From: Sapria himalayana
Lineage: Eukaryota; Streptophyta; Magnoliopsida; Malpighiales; Rafflesiaceae
Assembly: GCA_029783825.1 (NCBI GenBank)
Contig: JAREIK010003000.1
Location: forward strand, 115,725 to 179,724
Length of the DNA: 64,000 nucleotides
Direction of reading: 5' to 3'
Shown here in pieces: positions 1 to 12,276 of the stretch (positions within the stretch are counted from its first letter, which is position 1; each line of letters opens with the position of its first letter). A program made the translations under genes and the position numbers. The notes beneath the pieces are model-generated. The model had not been told where the DNA came from. It searched no databases and saw only the letters and a list, made by a program, of their open reading frames with translations.

Positions 1-1615
1 AGAAAAGTTTTTTAATTAAAATTGTTTATTGGATCTAAATCTCCAAATAAAGAAATATCTATAATATTGGTGTGATATTTTATTTTTAATGTTATTCTAG
101 TAGTATAATTTTTGTTAAATTCAACAATTAGCAATAAAAAAATAATGATAAACAAAAATCAAAAATTATCATTAATGCATAATATGGAACTCTTAATATA
201 TGATATTCTTGATATAGCGTATGTTTTCCTTTTTTTCTTTTTTCTTTTCAGCTATTTTAGATTTAGCATATGTTAATAAATATTTTTGTGTATTTGATGA
301 TACTCTTGATATATGACACACACACACACACACACAGATATGTATTTATAGTTTTTTGTTAGAATTTATGTGTATCATTGTATTTTTTGTCGTTTATATA
401 TCTACAATGTTTTGTTTTGGTGTACATTATAATATGAGTATATTAAATGATTTTATAATTTTTTTTTAAATATAGCCATGTTATTGTTTGATGAAATTAA
501 TTAACCCGTTTTATAATATTTTAAAAAAAGTGATGTGCCCATTTGGATTATTTGCTCATTGACTATTTGGGCATTATGAAAAATAGCCCTCGTGAGCTGC
601 ACTTGCCAAAATGTAGATTTTCTTTAATCTTTTCTTTGATAAAATAATACTTTTATGTGATTAGCCTGCTAATAGAAGATTAGATTGGAAATTTCATATT
701 ATGTGAGCTAACAACCATCATAGAAAATGAAATTTGGCATTTCAATACAAAAAATTAATTCCTCAATTAAATAGCTAATTGGAAAAGTATATAAGTGATA
801 GTCATATCTATAATTTTTGCTAAATTAATAAGTTGTCATCCTTCTTATCCTTTAAATTTGAATTGATGTGTATGTAAATAATCTTTAAGTAAATTACTTA
901 AATTTTAGGATAAATTTCTATTTCACTGCTATTTTTTTGGCAGGTCTTTTGTTCATAAGATTGTGTGTCCTTTGGCTGCAACTTTAATTAAATATTTATT
1001 TATGCATTTCTTTGGTTTTATTCTTTGTATTTCAGTCATGTGTCTCTATAATATAAAGCTTTAGTTTGACTAGATTATATTCATTCATTTCTAATCTCTA
1101 TCTTATTAGTAAACTTAATGTAGGATGTGACTGGATTACTAAGAGAGTTGTAGTCAACTTGTTTTGCTTAATTCTCATTCTTCTTAGCTTAGTTAGTTTA
1201 CTTTAGTAAATTGTATTTTGATTGTAGTTTTCCACAAAATATGTTAATGTTAATGCCTGTTAATTATTCATCTGTAATTATTCGTATCTCTAATCATCCC
1301 ATATTTGTAATGCTAGGAATCTGTAATTGCAAGCTTCTTCACATCTATGTTTTCTAGTTAAATACTTTGTATGATATGTTTTCTAGTCAATATCTGTTAT
1401 TATTCATTTATTCATGTTTGAATTATTCATTAATTGATTTACCAAAAGTTCATTGAATTTGATCTTCATTCCATTTATTTTATCTGTCTTATTTATTTTT
1501 ATATTCAAAGATTGAGTTGAATCATAGTTAAAATTTTGATCTTTGATCTTCATTGAGAAGTAAAAAGCTTACTTCTTCACACTTGCAAATCTTTTTTTTT
1601 TGCGTCCCTTTCTTG
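1..1615. other. AT-rich flank, no gene seen
   Basis: No open frame or recognisable protein similarity on either strand. The sequence is AT-rich with one short AC microsatellite. It contains no GATA repeats, unlike the sequence on the other side of the first CACTA element. Confidence 0.6.
316..336. repeat. (AC)n microsatellite
   Basis: About ten uninterrupted AC units. Confidence 0.95.
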
Positions 1616-2068
1616 CACTACAAGAAAAATCCCAAATAGCTAGGGATAATTCCTTAGTTAAATGAAGATTTTCTATTGCTAAATGGGATATAGTGATGGA
1701 TTAACGATGGAAGCTTTCCTAATCTAAAGTGCTCGTCGCTAAAAATTAGTGAATTAAAAGTCCGTTGCTAAAAAATTTTAGAGACAAAAATATTCCTAGC
1801 TAAAATAATAATTTCTCTAGCTAAATTAATAAGCTAGAGTTACCATCGCTAAATGGATATAACAATGGAAGCTTTCACAATATAAAGTGCTCGTCATGAA
1901 AAATTAGTAAGGAAAATAGTCCTTAGCAAAATAAATTTAGCAATAGAAAAATCCCTAGCTAAAATAATAATTTCTCTATCTAAAATAGTAAGGGAAAATT
2001 CCCTAGCTAAATTTGCAAGGGAAAATTCCCTAGCTAAATTTGCAAGGGAAAATTCCCTAGTTATTTTC
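1616..2068. repeat. CACTA-1 left terminal and subterminal repeats
   Basis: After the CACTA terminus, motifs such as AGCTAGGGA and TCCCTAGCTAAAT recur in both orientations. Between about 1987 and 2065 a unit of roughly 27 bp, centred on AGGGAAAATTCCCT (AGGGAA and TTCCCT separated by AA), is repeated three times almost perfectly. Similar motifs occur at the right end and in CACTA-2, so they are probably the TNP1-type binding sites of this family. Confidence 0.75.
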
Positions 2069-2284
2069 ATTCCAAAAATATTTTCAGAATTTTATTTTTT
2101 TTTTCAAATTATTTAATTAAATAATTTAATATTTTTATATTAAATTGAATTAAAACATAAACTATAAATGATAATTTATAATTAATAAAAAATAAAATCA
2201 TTTAAAAAATTATTATGATTCAATATTTTACATAATTCAACAAAAACATAACAAAATTTTATTACATCATATTCATCAAATTAT

Positions 2285-3996
2285 CTACCGATAGTACATA
2301 AAGTATAATCTATCTATGCATTGACGTTGTTTTCTCTCCCTCATCTCCTCTGATCACCATATTTCTACTGTGACAAAGATGTCTGAGTCACAGTGCATCA
2401 TGTCCAGTTAAAAATCTTTTTTCTTATAAAAGCTTCGTATGGGGAACAATGCGGTGCCATATTTGTACGAAATTTAAACCAGCCAATCAAATCAAAATAA
2501 ATAAATAAATATATATATATATTGATAAATATATAATACTACAATATAGATGTACATATATACTACAATGTATATGTCCATATATACTAGCATTTCACTG
2601 GTTACATATATTACTGCAATCTATGTACATATAAACTGTAGTATTATATGTACATATATACTGTGTACATATATACTCAGTATATATGTACATATATACT
2701 GTAGTGTATATGTATACACTAGTAGATATGTACATGTACATATATACTGTGTATATATATACAAGTATTTATATGTACATATATACTTAGTATATGTACA
2801 TATACACTACAATATATATGTACATATAAATGTGTATACATATACAGTGTAGTGTATATGTATATACTGGTATATTTGTATATGAATATATAAACTGGTA
2901 TATATGTACACGTATTTATCTGTATATATATACTTAGTATATGTACATATACACTACAGTGTATATGTACATATATGTGTATACATTTACACTACATCAT
3001 ATATGTACATATATAAGTACATGTATGGACATATACACTGCAGTGCATATGTACAAGTATGTACATATATACTAGTAAATACTTGTACATATATACCAGT
3101 ATATATGTACATATACACTATAGTATATATGTACATATATACCAGTGTATACATATAAACTATAGTATGTATGTACATATACACTGTAATGTATATGAAC
3201 ATATACTTTAGTGTATATATGTACATATACTAAGCATCTATATGTACATAAAACTATGTACATATACTATAGTGTATCTTTACATATACACATATACTGG
3301 TAAATACTTGTACATATATACTAGTTTATATGTATATGTAGATGTATACTAGTATATATGTACATATACATATATACATGTATAAATGTACAGGTATTTA
3401 CATTAAAGTAAAGCGTAAACATCTATTATGGAGCATGAACATCAAACAACTATATATTCTTTAATAAGAATAAAAAAAATGAATAAATACCTTAACTAGG
3501 GCTACAAAAATCATCTTTGTTTATTTGAAATTGCATCGAACTTGGAAACACAAGGCATAAAAAATTTGCAATAAGATTGTACAAGATAAATGTTCAATAC
3601 ATATACATACATATAGTGCATAAAATATAATATATCCATTTAATTGATGTTGCTTTCCTTCCCCCAGTTTTTCTGGTCACCATCTTTCTGCTACAACAAA
3701 GCTGTCCTAGTCGCAGCATGTAATGTCTAGTAAAAAATCTCTTCGCTTATAAAAGTTTCGTATGGGGAACATTGCCATACCATATATGTATGAAATTTCA
3801 ACTAGTCAATCAAATTAAAATAAATAAATTAATAAAGTTATATTTTGCTAAATATTTAATACTATATCATATAGGTACATATATACTAGCATTTCACTAG
3901 TTACATATATTACTATAGTATATGTACATATATACTATAATATTATATGTACATATATACTAAGTACATATATACTCAGTATACATGTACATATAA
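2285..3996 (+). repeat. Tandem duplication inside CACTA-1, about 1.3 kb period
   Basis: The stretch 2285-2693 recurs at about 3606-3996. Both contain a block with a CTTATAAAAG motif and GTATGGGGAACA, followed by the TACATATA-type repeat. The left part of CACTA-2 (about 21741-21870) is related to the sequence that begins the first copy (about 2225-2330), so the block belongs to the element family. Confidence 0.75.
2541..3395. repeat. TGTACATATATAC-type minisatellite
   Basis: Degenerate repeats of TGTACATATATACTAGTATA, largely self-complementary, so both strands give Tyr-Ile-His-Met-rich open frames with no biological meaning. Shorter blocks of the same type lie at about 3860-4030 and, in CACTA-2, at about 26270-26470. 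Confidence 0.85.
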
Positions 3997-4353
3997 TGAT
4001 CTAGTATTATGTGTACATATATTGCAGTATGTATGTAGACATACTGATCATCATTTCACTTGGTTCTTGTGTTCTCCTTATTCTTACCTTTTTGTGTGGC
4101 TTTGATTGGTGCACTGGAAGAGACATGCTCCCTTCATCTAGCAATAGCATGATATCCTTTCACCTTTAACATGCTAATTAATTCTTTATTTCTTTATGTA
4201 GATTCTACAAACAAATTGCCTAGATATTCATGATATTTTATCTTTGCATATTCATCTGTAAGTGATTTTATTTAATTAATATTTTATTTGTAGTCATTGT
4301 AAGTTTCATTTAGAATTATGATTGAGCATAATTCTTTGTAAATATAACAAGGA

Positions 4354-7300
4354 AAAATTAGTTCAAATCGTCAGTGGATGTACAAAAGGTTTATGAATAG
4401 AATTTTGAATAAAGATTTTTTGAGTGGGCTAGAAACTTTCTTCAACTTTCCTAGTAGTGAATTGAGATGGATCGACAGAGATAAAATTAAGTGTCCATGT
4501 AATAATCACAAGTGTCAGAATATGTCTTTTCATGATGTAAACATTATTCGATACTATCTGGCTAAATATGGCTTTGTACCAAATTATTTTGTTTGGATTT
4601 ATCAAGGAGAAAGTACAATGATTGTGAACATTGACCAAAATGAGAGTACCGAATCCTATGTATGTAGTGAAGAAGCATTAAACACATACCATAGCAAATC
4701 ATATATCTACAGGTGCTGACTTTAATATGGATTACATGGATGAACCACCTAATTCTGAAGCTTAGAAATTTTATGATATGCATAAAGCTGTAAATAATAG
4801 GTTGTGGCCTAGTTGTAAAACACATTTGCAATTATCACTTGTGGCTCAACCTTTGAGTATGAAGTCTGAAAATCATATATCTAAGAAATTATTCAATTAG
4901 GTGATAGAACTGATGAAAGAGATTATTCTGTATAATAATTTGGTAACTAACAACTTTTACAGCACTAATAAGTTACAATGAGGTATGGGTCTACCAGTGG
5001 AAAAATTTGATAGTTGTTTCAATGGATGTTTGTTATATTGGTATGGTGATATGGATTTAATTAGCTATAAGATTTGTGATCATCCTCAGTTTAAGAAGGC
5101 ATCTCATGTTGCAGAAATATGACAGAAGATAAAAGTTGCATTTAAAAAGTATTACTCCCTTTTAATTCCTTGATTACAAAGACTATATGCATCAAATGCT
5201 ATAGCAAATGATATGAGGTGGCATTCTGAGCATGAGATTGAATAAAGGATGATGCGTCATACATCAAATTCACTTGCTTGGAAGCATTTTTATCATATAC
5301 ATCTAAATTTTGCTGTTGAAAGTCAAAATGTGAGATTGGGTCTCTACACTGATGGTTTTCAGCAATTTGGCCAGTCTAGACAAAAGTAAACTACATGGTT
5401 AGTGATAGTGACACCTTACAATTTTTCTCCATGATTGTGTTTGAGGAAGCAATATATGTTTCAGTCAATATTGGTTCTAGGGCCAAAAAATCCAAAAGAC
5501 ATGTTGGATTTTTTTTATAGTCTCTTATAGTAGAGTTAAATCATGTATGGAATATTGGCATGAATATATATTACATCTCAAAGAAGCAAATTTTCATAAT
5601 GAAAAAGGCCCTTATGTAGATGGTAAGTGATTTTCCAACATATTCAATATTATTGGGTTGGAGTACTACAGGATGGTCATTAGGCCCATATTGCATGGAC
5701 AAGTCTGATGCTTATACTCTCAAATTTAGTAGTAAACAGTCATCATTTGATAACCATCATAAGTTTCTACCTACAAATCATCCATTACATAGAAATAGAA
5801 CTATATTTCGAAAAAATAAAATAGTGAAGATAGTTCCATCAACTGTTCATTCAAGAGATGATATCTTGACAGAGATTCAGAGTTTGGGTTTGAAAAAGTA
5901 ACTCAAATAGAGACTACTAGAACTAATGGACCAATATGAAAAACATTTGGCTGGAGAAAACACAATATTCTTTGGGGCTTTCCCTATTAGCGGTCCAATT
6001 TAAATCATCATAATTTGGATGTAATCCATATTGAAAAAAAATATGTTTGATATAATTTTCAACACTATCTTGAATGTAGGTGGAAAAACAAAGGATACTT
6101 TAAAATAAAGACAATAGTTGATTGATTACTATCGTCATCCTAAATCGAAACAGAATGAGGCTACAAGAAAATATTTTAAAGCTTGTTACACACTTGATAA
6201 GAAGGCAAAATAGAGATTATGATAATGGGTTAAAATTTAAAAAATTCCTTGATGGATATGTGTCAAATATGGGCAGATGTGCAGATATGAACAAGCTTAA
6301 CTATTTGGAATAGAAAGTCATGACTATCATGTATTTATGCAAAGATTAATACCAATTATTTTTTGTGAAATACTTTTCCTAAATGTTTGGAAGGTCCTTA
6401 CAGAACATAATTTGTTCTTCAAATAGCTAACCACAACCACAATCAAAAAAAGGCATGGTGAGACTAGAGAATGACATACCGCTCATTCTTTTTAAGCTTT
6501 ATTAGATATTCCAACTAAGTATATTTGACTCATGGAGCATTTTCCTGTCCATTTGGCTTATGAAGCAAGGATAGATGGGCTAGTGAAATACAGGCTGATG
6601 TATCATTTTGAGAGATAAATAAATATAAGTAGTTATGTTTTATTCTTTCTATCATAAATTAATATTGTAATTTATTTAATTGAAACCAAACATAATGGTT
6701 GTAGGTATCTTCATAAGTTGAAATTAAATGTTAGAAACAAGGTAAATGTTGAAGGTTCCATTTGCAATGCATATTTAGTAGAAGAAGTATCATCTTTTTG
6801 TTCTTATTATTTTAAGGGCCATGTCAATACAAAGAATCAAAATGTGTCTCGGAATATGAAGGTCAAGTGATGGTAGAAGAGCACAAGTTATATATCTTCA
6901 AACACCCTAGAAAAGTATTAGGAAGAGTTATGAAAAGATGTATGATAGATGATGAGTACAAAGTAACACAGAACTACATTTTAATTAATTTTGAGGAGTT
7001 TGCACCATATATTGAGCATGTATATACAAAATGGTTGCAAGTTTAATCATATGATAATTTTGTCCTAAATAAGAATAATTAAAAATTGATATCCATTGTT
7101 ATCCCTCTATTTATATTTGTGCATTATTAATGTTGAGCATTTAAAACATTAGCAACCAAACATTCTTATGCATGGGGTCGATTCTATACTAGAAACAAAA
7201 TTTTCGAATTGATTCAAGAACAATATGAGAATTATTTAACCTTAATTTTTTGAATAATTTGATTGTTTAGTATCTTATATTTTTTAACATTATTTGTTGA

Positions 7301-7790
7301 ATTTATGAAACATACAAATGTTCCTTCAAATAGAGATTCTAACATATTCACACAGAATCTAAGTAAAGGCCTATTTAGATATGTGACAACCTATCTTGGA
7401 TATTTTGTCAATGGATATAAATTTCACACAATAGGATACGGTTCTTCTAAAGCAACTATTAATAGTGGTGTATGAATTAAAGGCTCAAGTTATAGTGCAG
7501 ATGAGATAGATTATTATGGTCAAATAGCAGAAGTTATTGAGTTGCAGCATCCTGGACTCAAAAATAATAGGATTGTATTATTTAAATGTTAGTGGTTTGA
7601 TCCTACACAAAATATGGCTACAAAGATTCATTTGGATTATAAGCTAGTGGATGTTACCCATAAATTTAGATTTAATTAATATGAGCCATTTATTATGGCA
7701 GTTCAAGCTACTCTAGTATATTATTGTACATATCCGAGTTTATCTCATGATAAGAGTGACTGATGGGTCATTTGCAAAATCGAAGCTTGA
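4354..7790 (+). pseudogene. TNP2-type CACTA transposase, degenerate
   Basis: This encoded the transposase that cuts and moves CACTA elements. Family domains follow in order. The transposase-associated N-terminal domain is at about 4354-4620 (RQWMYKR, CPCNNHKC, YGFVPNYFVWIYQGE). The TNP2 core is at about 4740-5900 (MRWHSEHE, AWKHF, NVRLGLYTDGFQQFGQS, TPYNFSP, LGPKNPKD, then GWSTTGWSLGPYCM and HKFLPTNHPLHRNR). A following segment at about 6010-6200 resembles HIEKNMFDII...GGKTKDTLK. A DUF4218-like part lies at about 6360-6830 (MEHFPVHLAYEARIDGLVKYRLMYHFE, read with stops). A DUF4216-like part lies at about 7490-7790 (EVIELQHPG, IVLFKCxWFDPTQNM, YEPFIMAVQAT). There are many in-frame stops and some frame changes. 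Several sit where the family has Arg or Trp, as expected from CGA to TGA or TGG to TGA/TAG change. No functional product is possible. Confidence 0.9.
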
Positions 7791-8214
7791 TCAAATTTTG
7801 AAGTACAAACATCTCAGCAAAGAAGTGCAAACTTTGCTATTGCACTAGCATTTCAAAAAGATGACATAAATAATATTGAGCTTATGCATGTAGACGAAGA
7901 TCTCAAAAACTATCTAACTTAAATGGTGGCCTAATAGAAATTGAAGATGATCATTTTATATCTGAAGATAAGTTAGAACTTCCATCTGAATCAGATGAAA
8001 TATCAGAAGATCTATTAGAGGATGATATTGATACCAATAATTAAACTATTATAATTGTATTAGAATATTATAGTTTCTAAGACTTTCTATATTTTGTTGC
8101 AATCCATTGGTATGTGTTATTTTAAAATGCATGGTTGTTCATTATACAATATCAATTTATGTTTTCATTATATCTCTATTATTTGTTCTATAATTTTTAC
8201 ATTTTCTATAGTAT

Positions 8215-10086
8215 ATGGTGCATAAAGGATGTGGACATGGTGGAGGTGGACGTGGATGTAGATATGGATGAGATTCATCTAGTATATTGTCTTATTGTAT
8301 AGTGAGTATCATTTAATATCCACCCTATCTAGACTTCAACATCACAATCACCATCACTATCATTGACATCGTTACCATCACCTTTATCGCATAGGACACC
8401 CGCCATTATTTTTATTGCACTCACTTCTGATCCATCACCATCATCTACACCATATTTTACACCATCAGTTTTTACCCCATTTACATTACCATCAACATTA
8501 TCAATTGATGTGGCTTTCTCGGTAGGCAGTGCTAACTTAGTAATAGAGATTATGGATAAGAAGTATAAGTAATTTGTAAATATTACTTTAATAAAATATT
8601 ATGATGGCCCTATTAGTGGTTTTTATTTATAGATATAAATTACTTGTTTTCAATGTTATTTGTTTATTTTTATAGTTTTATTCCATTTGACAAGTGTTCA
8701 TCTATAATTACAAAGTCTTTCAAAAAAATGGTAGATTCCGAAGTATTCTCATGGAAGAAAGGTTTTGAATCAACAAAAGAGACTAACTTTTATATCTGTC
8801 AGGTAAAAAAAAGAAACAAACGCATTAAAAATTAATTATCTAATTAGTTAACTACTATGTTTGTTATTAGTCAAGAATAAAAGAATTATGTCCTTTTTAT
8901 TATTATAGTTTTTTTTGTGAATTTTCTATATATAGAATCAGTGTACATGGGCACCCCAACTTGATGGACAGATAAAGTTATTATGGGAGAGCAAAATTGC
9001 TGAACTGTACTCATATTTTATCCATAAATTAAAGATTCTAAAAGATTGGCCTGATTTTATACACGAGGATGAGTATCCCAGATGGCTTAAGTATTGGAAG
9101 TAGCCAGAAGAAAAAAAATTAGAGTTAGCCAGCAAAAACTGATGGATTTAGGTAGCTTGACCAGGTACAGAAATGTCTTGCAACACAGGAGGGTCAAAGT
9201 CGAGCATTGAGCATGATTGATATTTGGTACAATTTATAACTTTTAAACATTTATATATTTAATAGTTGGCCTAATAGTACAGATAATTTAAATTTTTGCA
9301 TGGTTTTAGAATTTTAGCTAAAATTTTCTAACATATTTATTTTTTGACTTAAAAAATACATACTTTAGGTCGGAGAATTGGGTTGAGATCCCAATTTTTA
9401 TAAGATTTTCAGAAAGATGCATGTGAAGAAAGTGGATGGGTAATTTGTTGACAAAATATCTCAGATGATTGCTATAAGAATCTATTATATTAATAAAATT
9501 TTAGTATACTATAATAAATTTGGAAAGTTGCGTGGAATGAAAAATATTTGATTTATTTTATTTATATCTAGCATAGTATTTTATTATGTTTTAACACAGT
9601 ATCTAATGGAGGTATGTGTGATAGTTGATTTTCACCTAGTTGAGGGTTCTATGGATCTTCAACCAATTGAATATGATCATATCTATTTGGAGACAATAGG
9701 AGGTAATAAGAATTAGTGAGTGTATGACCTCGGCTCGAAGGTAGTTGCTTTTTGTTTTAGCAATGTGCTTCTAGTTCCTCTATCACAATAGTGATGGATG
9801 AGGTGGTCGAACAACAAGTAATTGAAATACATGAATGTTTTGTATTTATTGAGATAGAAATGAAAGAGAAAGATTAGTAGATTATTCTTTAGAAGGAAGA
9901 AATGTAGGAAATAAAAGAAGTGAATGATGAGATGAAAGAATTAAGAATGCAATGCAACACTAGATATCCTATATGGAGTCATAGTTAGTGGCCTTGACGT
10001 GACAAATAGAATACCATGTTCCAACAGAGATGTCACGTAAAAGAGGCTAGCACAAATGCACTAACTAATGATGAGGATGATTTTTA
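8215..10086 (+). pseudogene. TNP1-like CACTA second gene (Transposase_24 type), degenerate
   Basis: This is the second gene of the element; such proteins bind the subterminal repeats and assist TNP2. Visible in order: a Gly/Arg-rich start (about 8215-8270, MVHKGCGHGGGGRG); a Ser/Pro/Thr-rich stretch (8363-8572); a segment at about 8688-8833 (CSSIITKSFKKMVDSEVFSWKK); a Transposase_24-like segment at about 8937-9140 (WAPQLDGQIKLLWESKIAELY, DWPDFIHEDEYPRWLKYW); a segment at about 9600-9715 (VDFHLVEGSMDLQPIEYDHIYLETIGG); and a short charged coiled-coil tail at about 9890-9960 (KEVNDEMKELRMQ). Segments are separated by what look like introns and contain stops. The tail is homologous to the minus-strand gene of CACTA-2 at 28640-29770. 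The start is uncertain. Confidence 0.75.
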
Positions 10087-10199
10087 AATTTTTAATGAAT
10101 ATATAACCTATGTTATGTTTTTATTTTAACTATGTAACTATTGTATTAGAATAAATGTTGAATAGCTTATACTTTTTGTTTTTATTCAATTTAATATAG

Positions 10200-10517
10200 T
10201 ATATGTTTTGAATGAAAAATAGCTAGGGATTTTTCCCTAACAAATTTTGCTAGGGAATTTTCTATATATATTCAGTCAAAAATATTAATTATTACTATTA
10301 ATTACGATAAAAATTAGCAAGGAAAAAATATAATTAGCTTGTAAATTTTTTTGTTCAAAAATTTGCTAGGAAAATATTTTTTTCATTAATATTTTGTGAT
10401 GAACAATTTAGCTTGGGATAATTTACATATTAACTCCATCGCTATTATATTTTAGCAACTAAATTTCTTATAATAGTTAAGGAAATTAACCTAGCCACCC
10501 AGACTTTGTTTATAGTG
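10200..10517. repeat. CACTA-1 right subterminal and terminal repeat
   Basis: It contains AATAGCTAGGGA, TTTGCTAGGGAATTT and related motifs and ends in TTTGTTTATAGTG, the inverted CACTA terminus. The next base begins the GATA array. Confidence 0.75.
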
Positions 10518-12245
10518 ATAGATAGATAGAGAGATAGATAGATAGATAGATAGATTGATAAATAGATTCATATATAAATGAAAGAAAGATTGATAGACAA
10601 CCTGATATACAAATTAGTAGACAAATTGAAAATAGTTTGAAGGACATATTGATAGACAAATAGATAGATATATAAATAGATAATAGACAGATATATATAT
10701 ATAGATGGATAGACATTTAGATAGATAAAAAGATAGATAGACAAAAATATTGATAGATAAATAGACAGATAATTTGATAGATAGATAGACAGATAAATAG
10801 ACAGACAGACAAACAAAGAGATTGACAGACAAACAGACATATAGATAGATAGATAGATAGAAAAATAAATAGATAGACAAATAGAAAAATATAAAATAGA
10901 AAAATAGATAGATAGATAGACATATAGATAAATAAATAGATAGAAAGATAGATGGAGAATCAAATAGATAGACATATATATATATATATAAATAGATACA
11001 CATATAAATAGACAAATAGGATAAAAGATATATAGATAGATAGATAAAAAGATAGATAAACAATTAGATATAGTAATAGATAGACAAATGATAGACAAAT
11101 AGAAAGATAGATATACAAACATATAATCAAATAGATAAAAAATCAAGTAAATAGATAACCGAGTAGATAGACAGCAGCCAGAAAGACAAACAATTAGATA
11201 GGGAGACAGATAAAAAGACAGATAGTCAAAAAGGCAGATAGACAGATATATAGATATATAGTTTGATAGAGAGATCGAGAGACAAATAGAAAGACAGATA
11301 GAAAGACAGATAGATAGACACACAGATAGATAGATAGATAGATAGGTACATAAATAGATATTAAGAAAGAGAGAGATATATATATATATATAGATAGACA
11401 TATAGATAGACAAAAAGATAGATATATAAATAGATAGATTGATTGATACATAGAAAGATTGATAGAAATAATGATAGACAGATTGATATAAATATTGATA
11501 GATATTTTTATAATTAGATTAATAGACAGATTGATAATCTAATTGAAAGATAGATTTATAAACAAATTGATAGATCGAAAGATGGATAAAAAGAAAGAAA
11601 GAAAGAATGAAATAAAAAAAGATAGATAGATCAGAAAGGTTGACAAATAGAAAGACAAATAGAAATATAGATAGATAAATAGATAAATAGATAAATATAT
11701 AAATAGATAAATAGATAAATAGATAAATAGAAAAATAGAAAAATAGATAAATAAATAAATAGATAGACAGATAGATATGCAAATAATATGACAGATAGTT
11801 AAATAGATAGACAGAAAAATTGATAGATAGAAATACAGACAAACATACATATAGATAGATAGATAGGCAGATGGATAGATAGATAGACAGATAGATAGAC
11901 TGATAGATAAATAGATAGATAGGCAGATATATAGATAGATAGACAAAAAGTTAGATAGATAGATAGATAGATACACTGATAGATAGGCAAATAGGACATA
12001 CATACATATAGATAGATAGATAGATAGATACACAAATAGATAGACAAATAGATAAGCACATAGCCACATAGAGATAAAGATATATAGACAGACAATCAGC
12101 TAGATAGATATTCAGGTAGAGAGAGATTTTTTAGATAGATAGCAGCAAGTCTAATAGATACCTAAATGGACATATAAATAGATAGAGAGTTTGATAGAGA
12201 GAATGATAGACAGATTGATAGATAAATAGATAGATACTTTTCTAG

Positions 12246-12276
<31 letters not shown>

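Larger units (their letters stand above)
1616..10517 (+). mobile_element. CACTA (En/Spm) DNA transposon, CACTA-1
   Basis: The left end reads CACTACAAGAAAAATCCC. The right end, read on the minus strand, starts CACTATAAACAAAG. Both carry the 5'-CACTA terminus, but beyond it the terminal repeats have diverged. Inside are a TNP2-type transposase remnant followed by a TNP1-like gene remnant, both on +, which is the usual order for plant CACTA elements. Subterminal regions are rich in short motifs related to TAGCTAGGGAAAATTCCC, the kind of repeats that TNP1/TnpA proteins bind in this superfamily. The 3-bp flanks (TTG on the left, ATA on the right) do not match, so no target-site duplication is preserved. 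Both genes carry many stops, so the copy is not autonomous. The right end abuts the GATA array directly. Confidence 0.9.

Noticed and set aside
2550..3263. Open frames on both strands rich in Tyr, Ile, His, Val and Met
   Set aside because: They come from the self-complementary TGTACATATATAC minisatellite.
10568..11413. A 281-codon minus-strand open frame in the GATA array, and dozens like it up to 63938
   Set aside because: They read only Ser-Ile-Tyr-Leu-type repeats because TATC repeats contain no stop in any frame while the other strand hits TAG every 12 bases. Overlapping frames are equally open. No start context or domain is seen.
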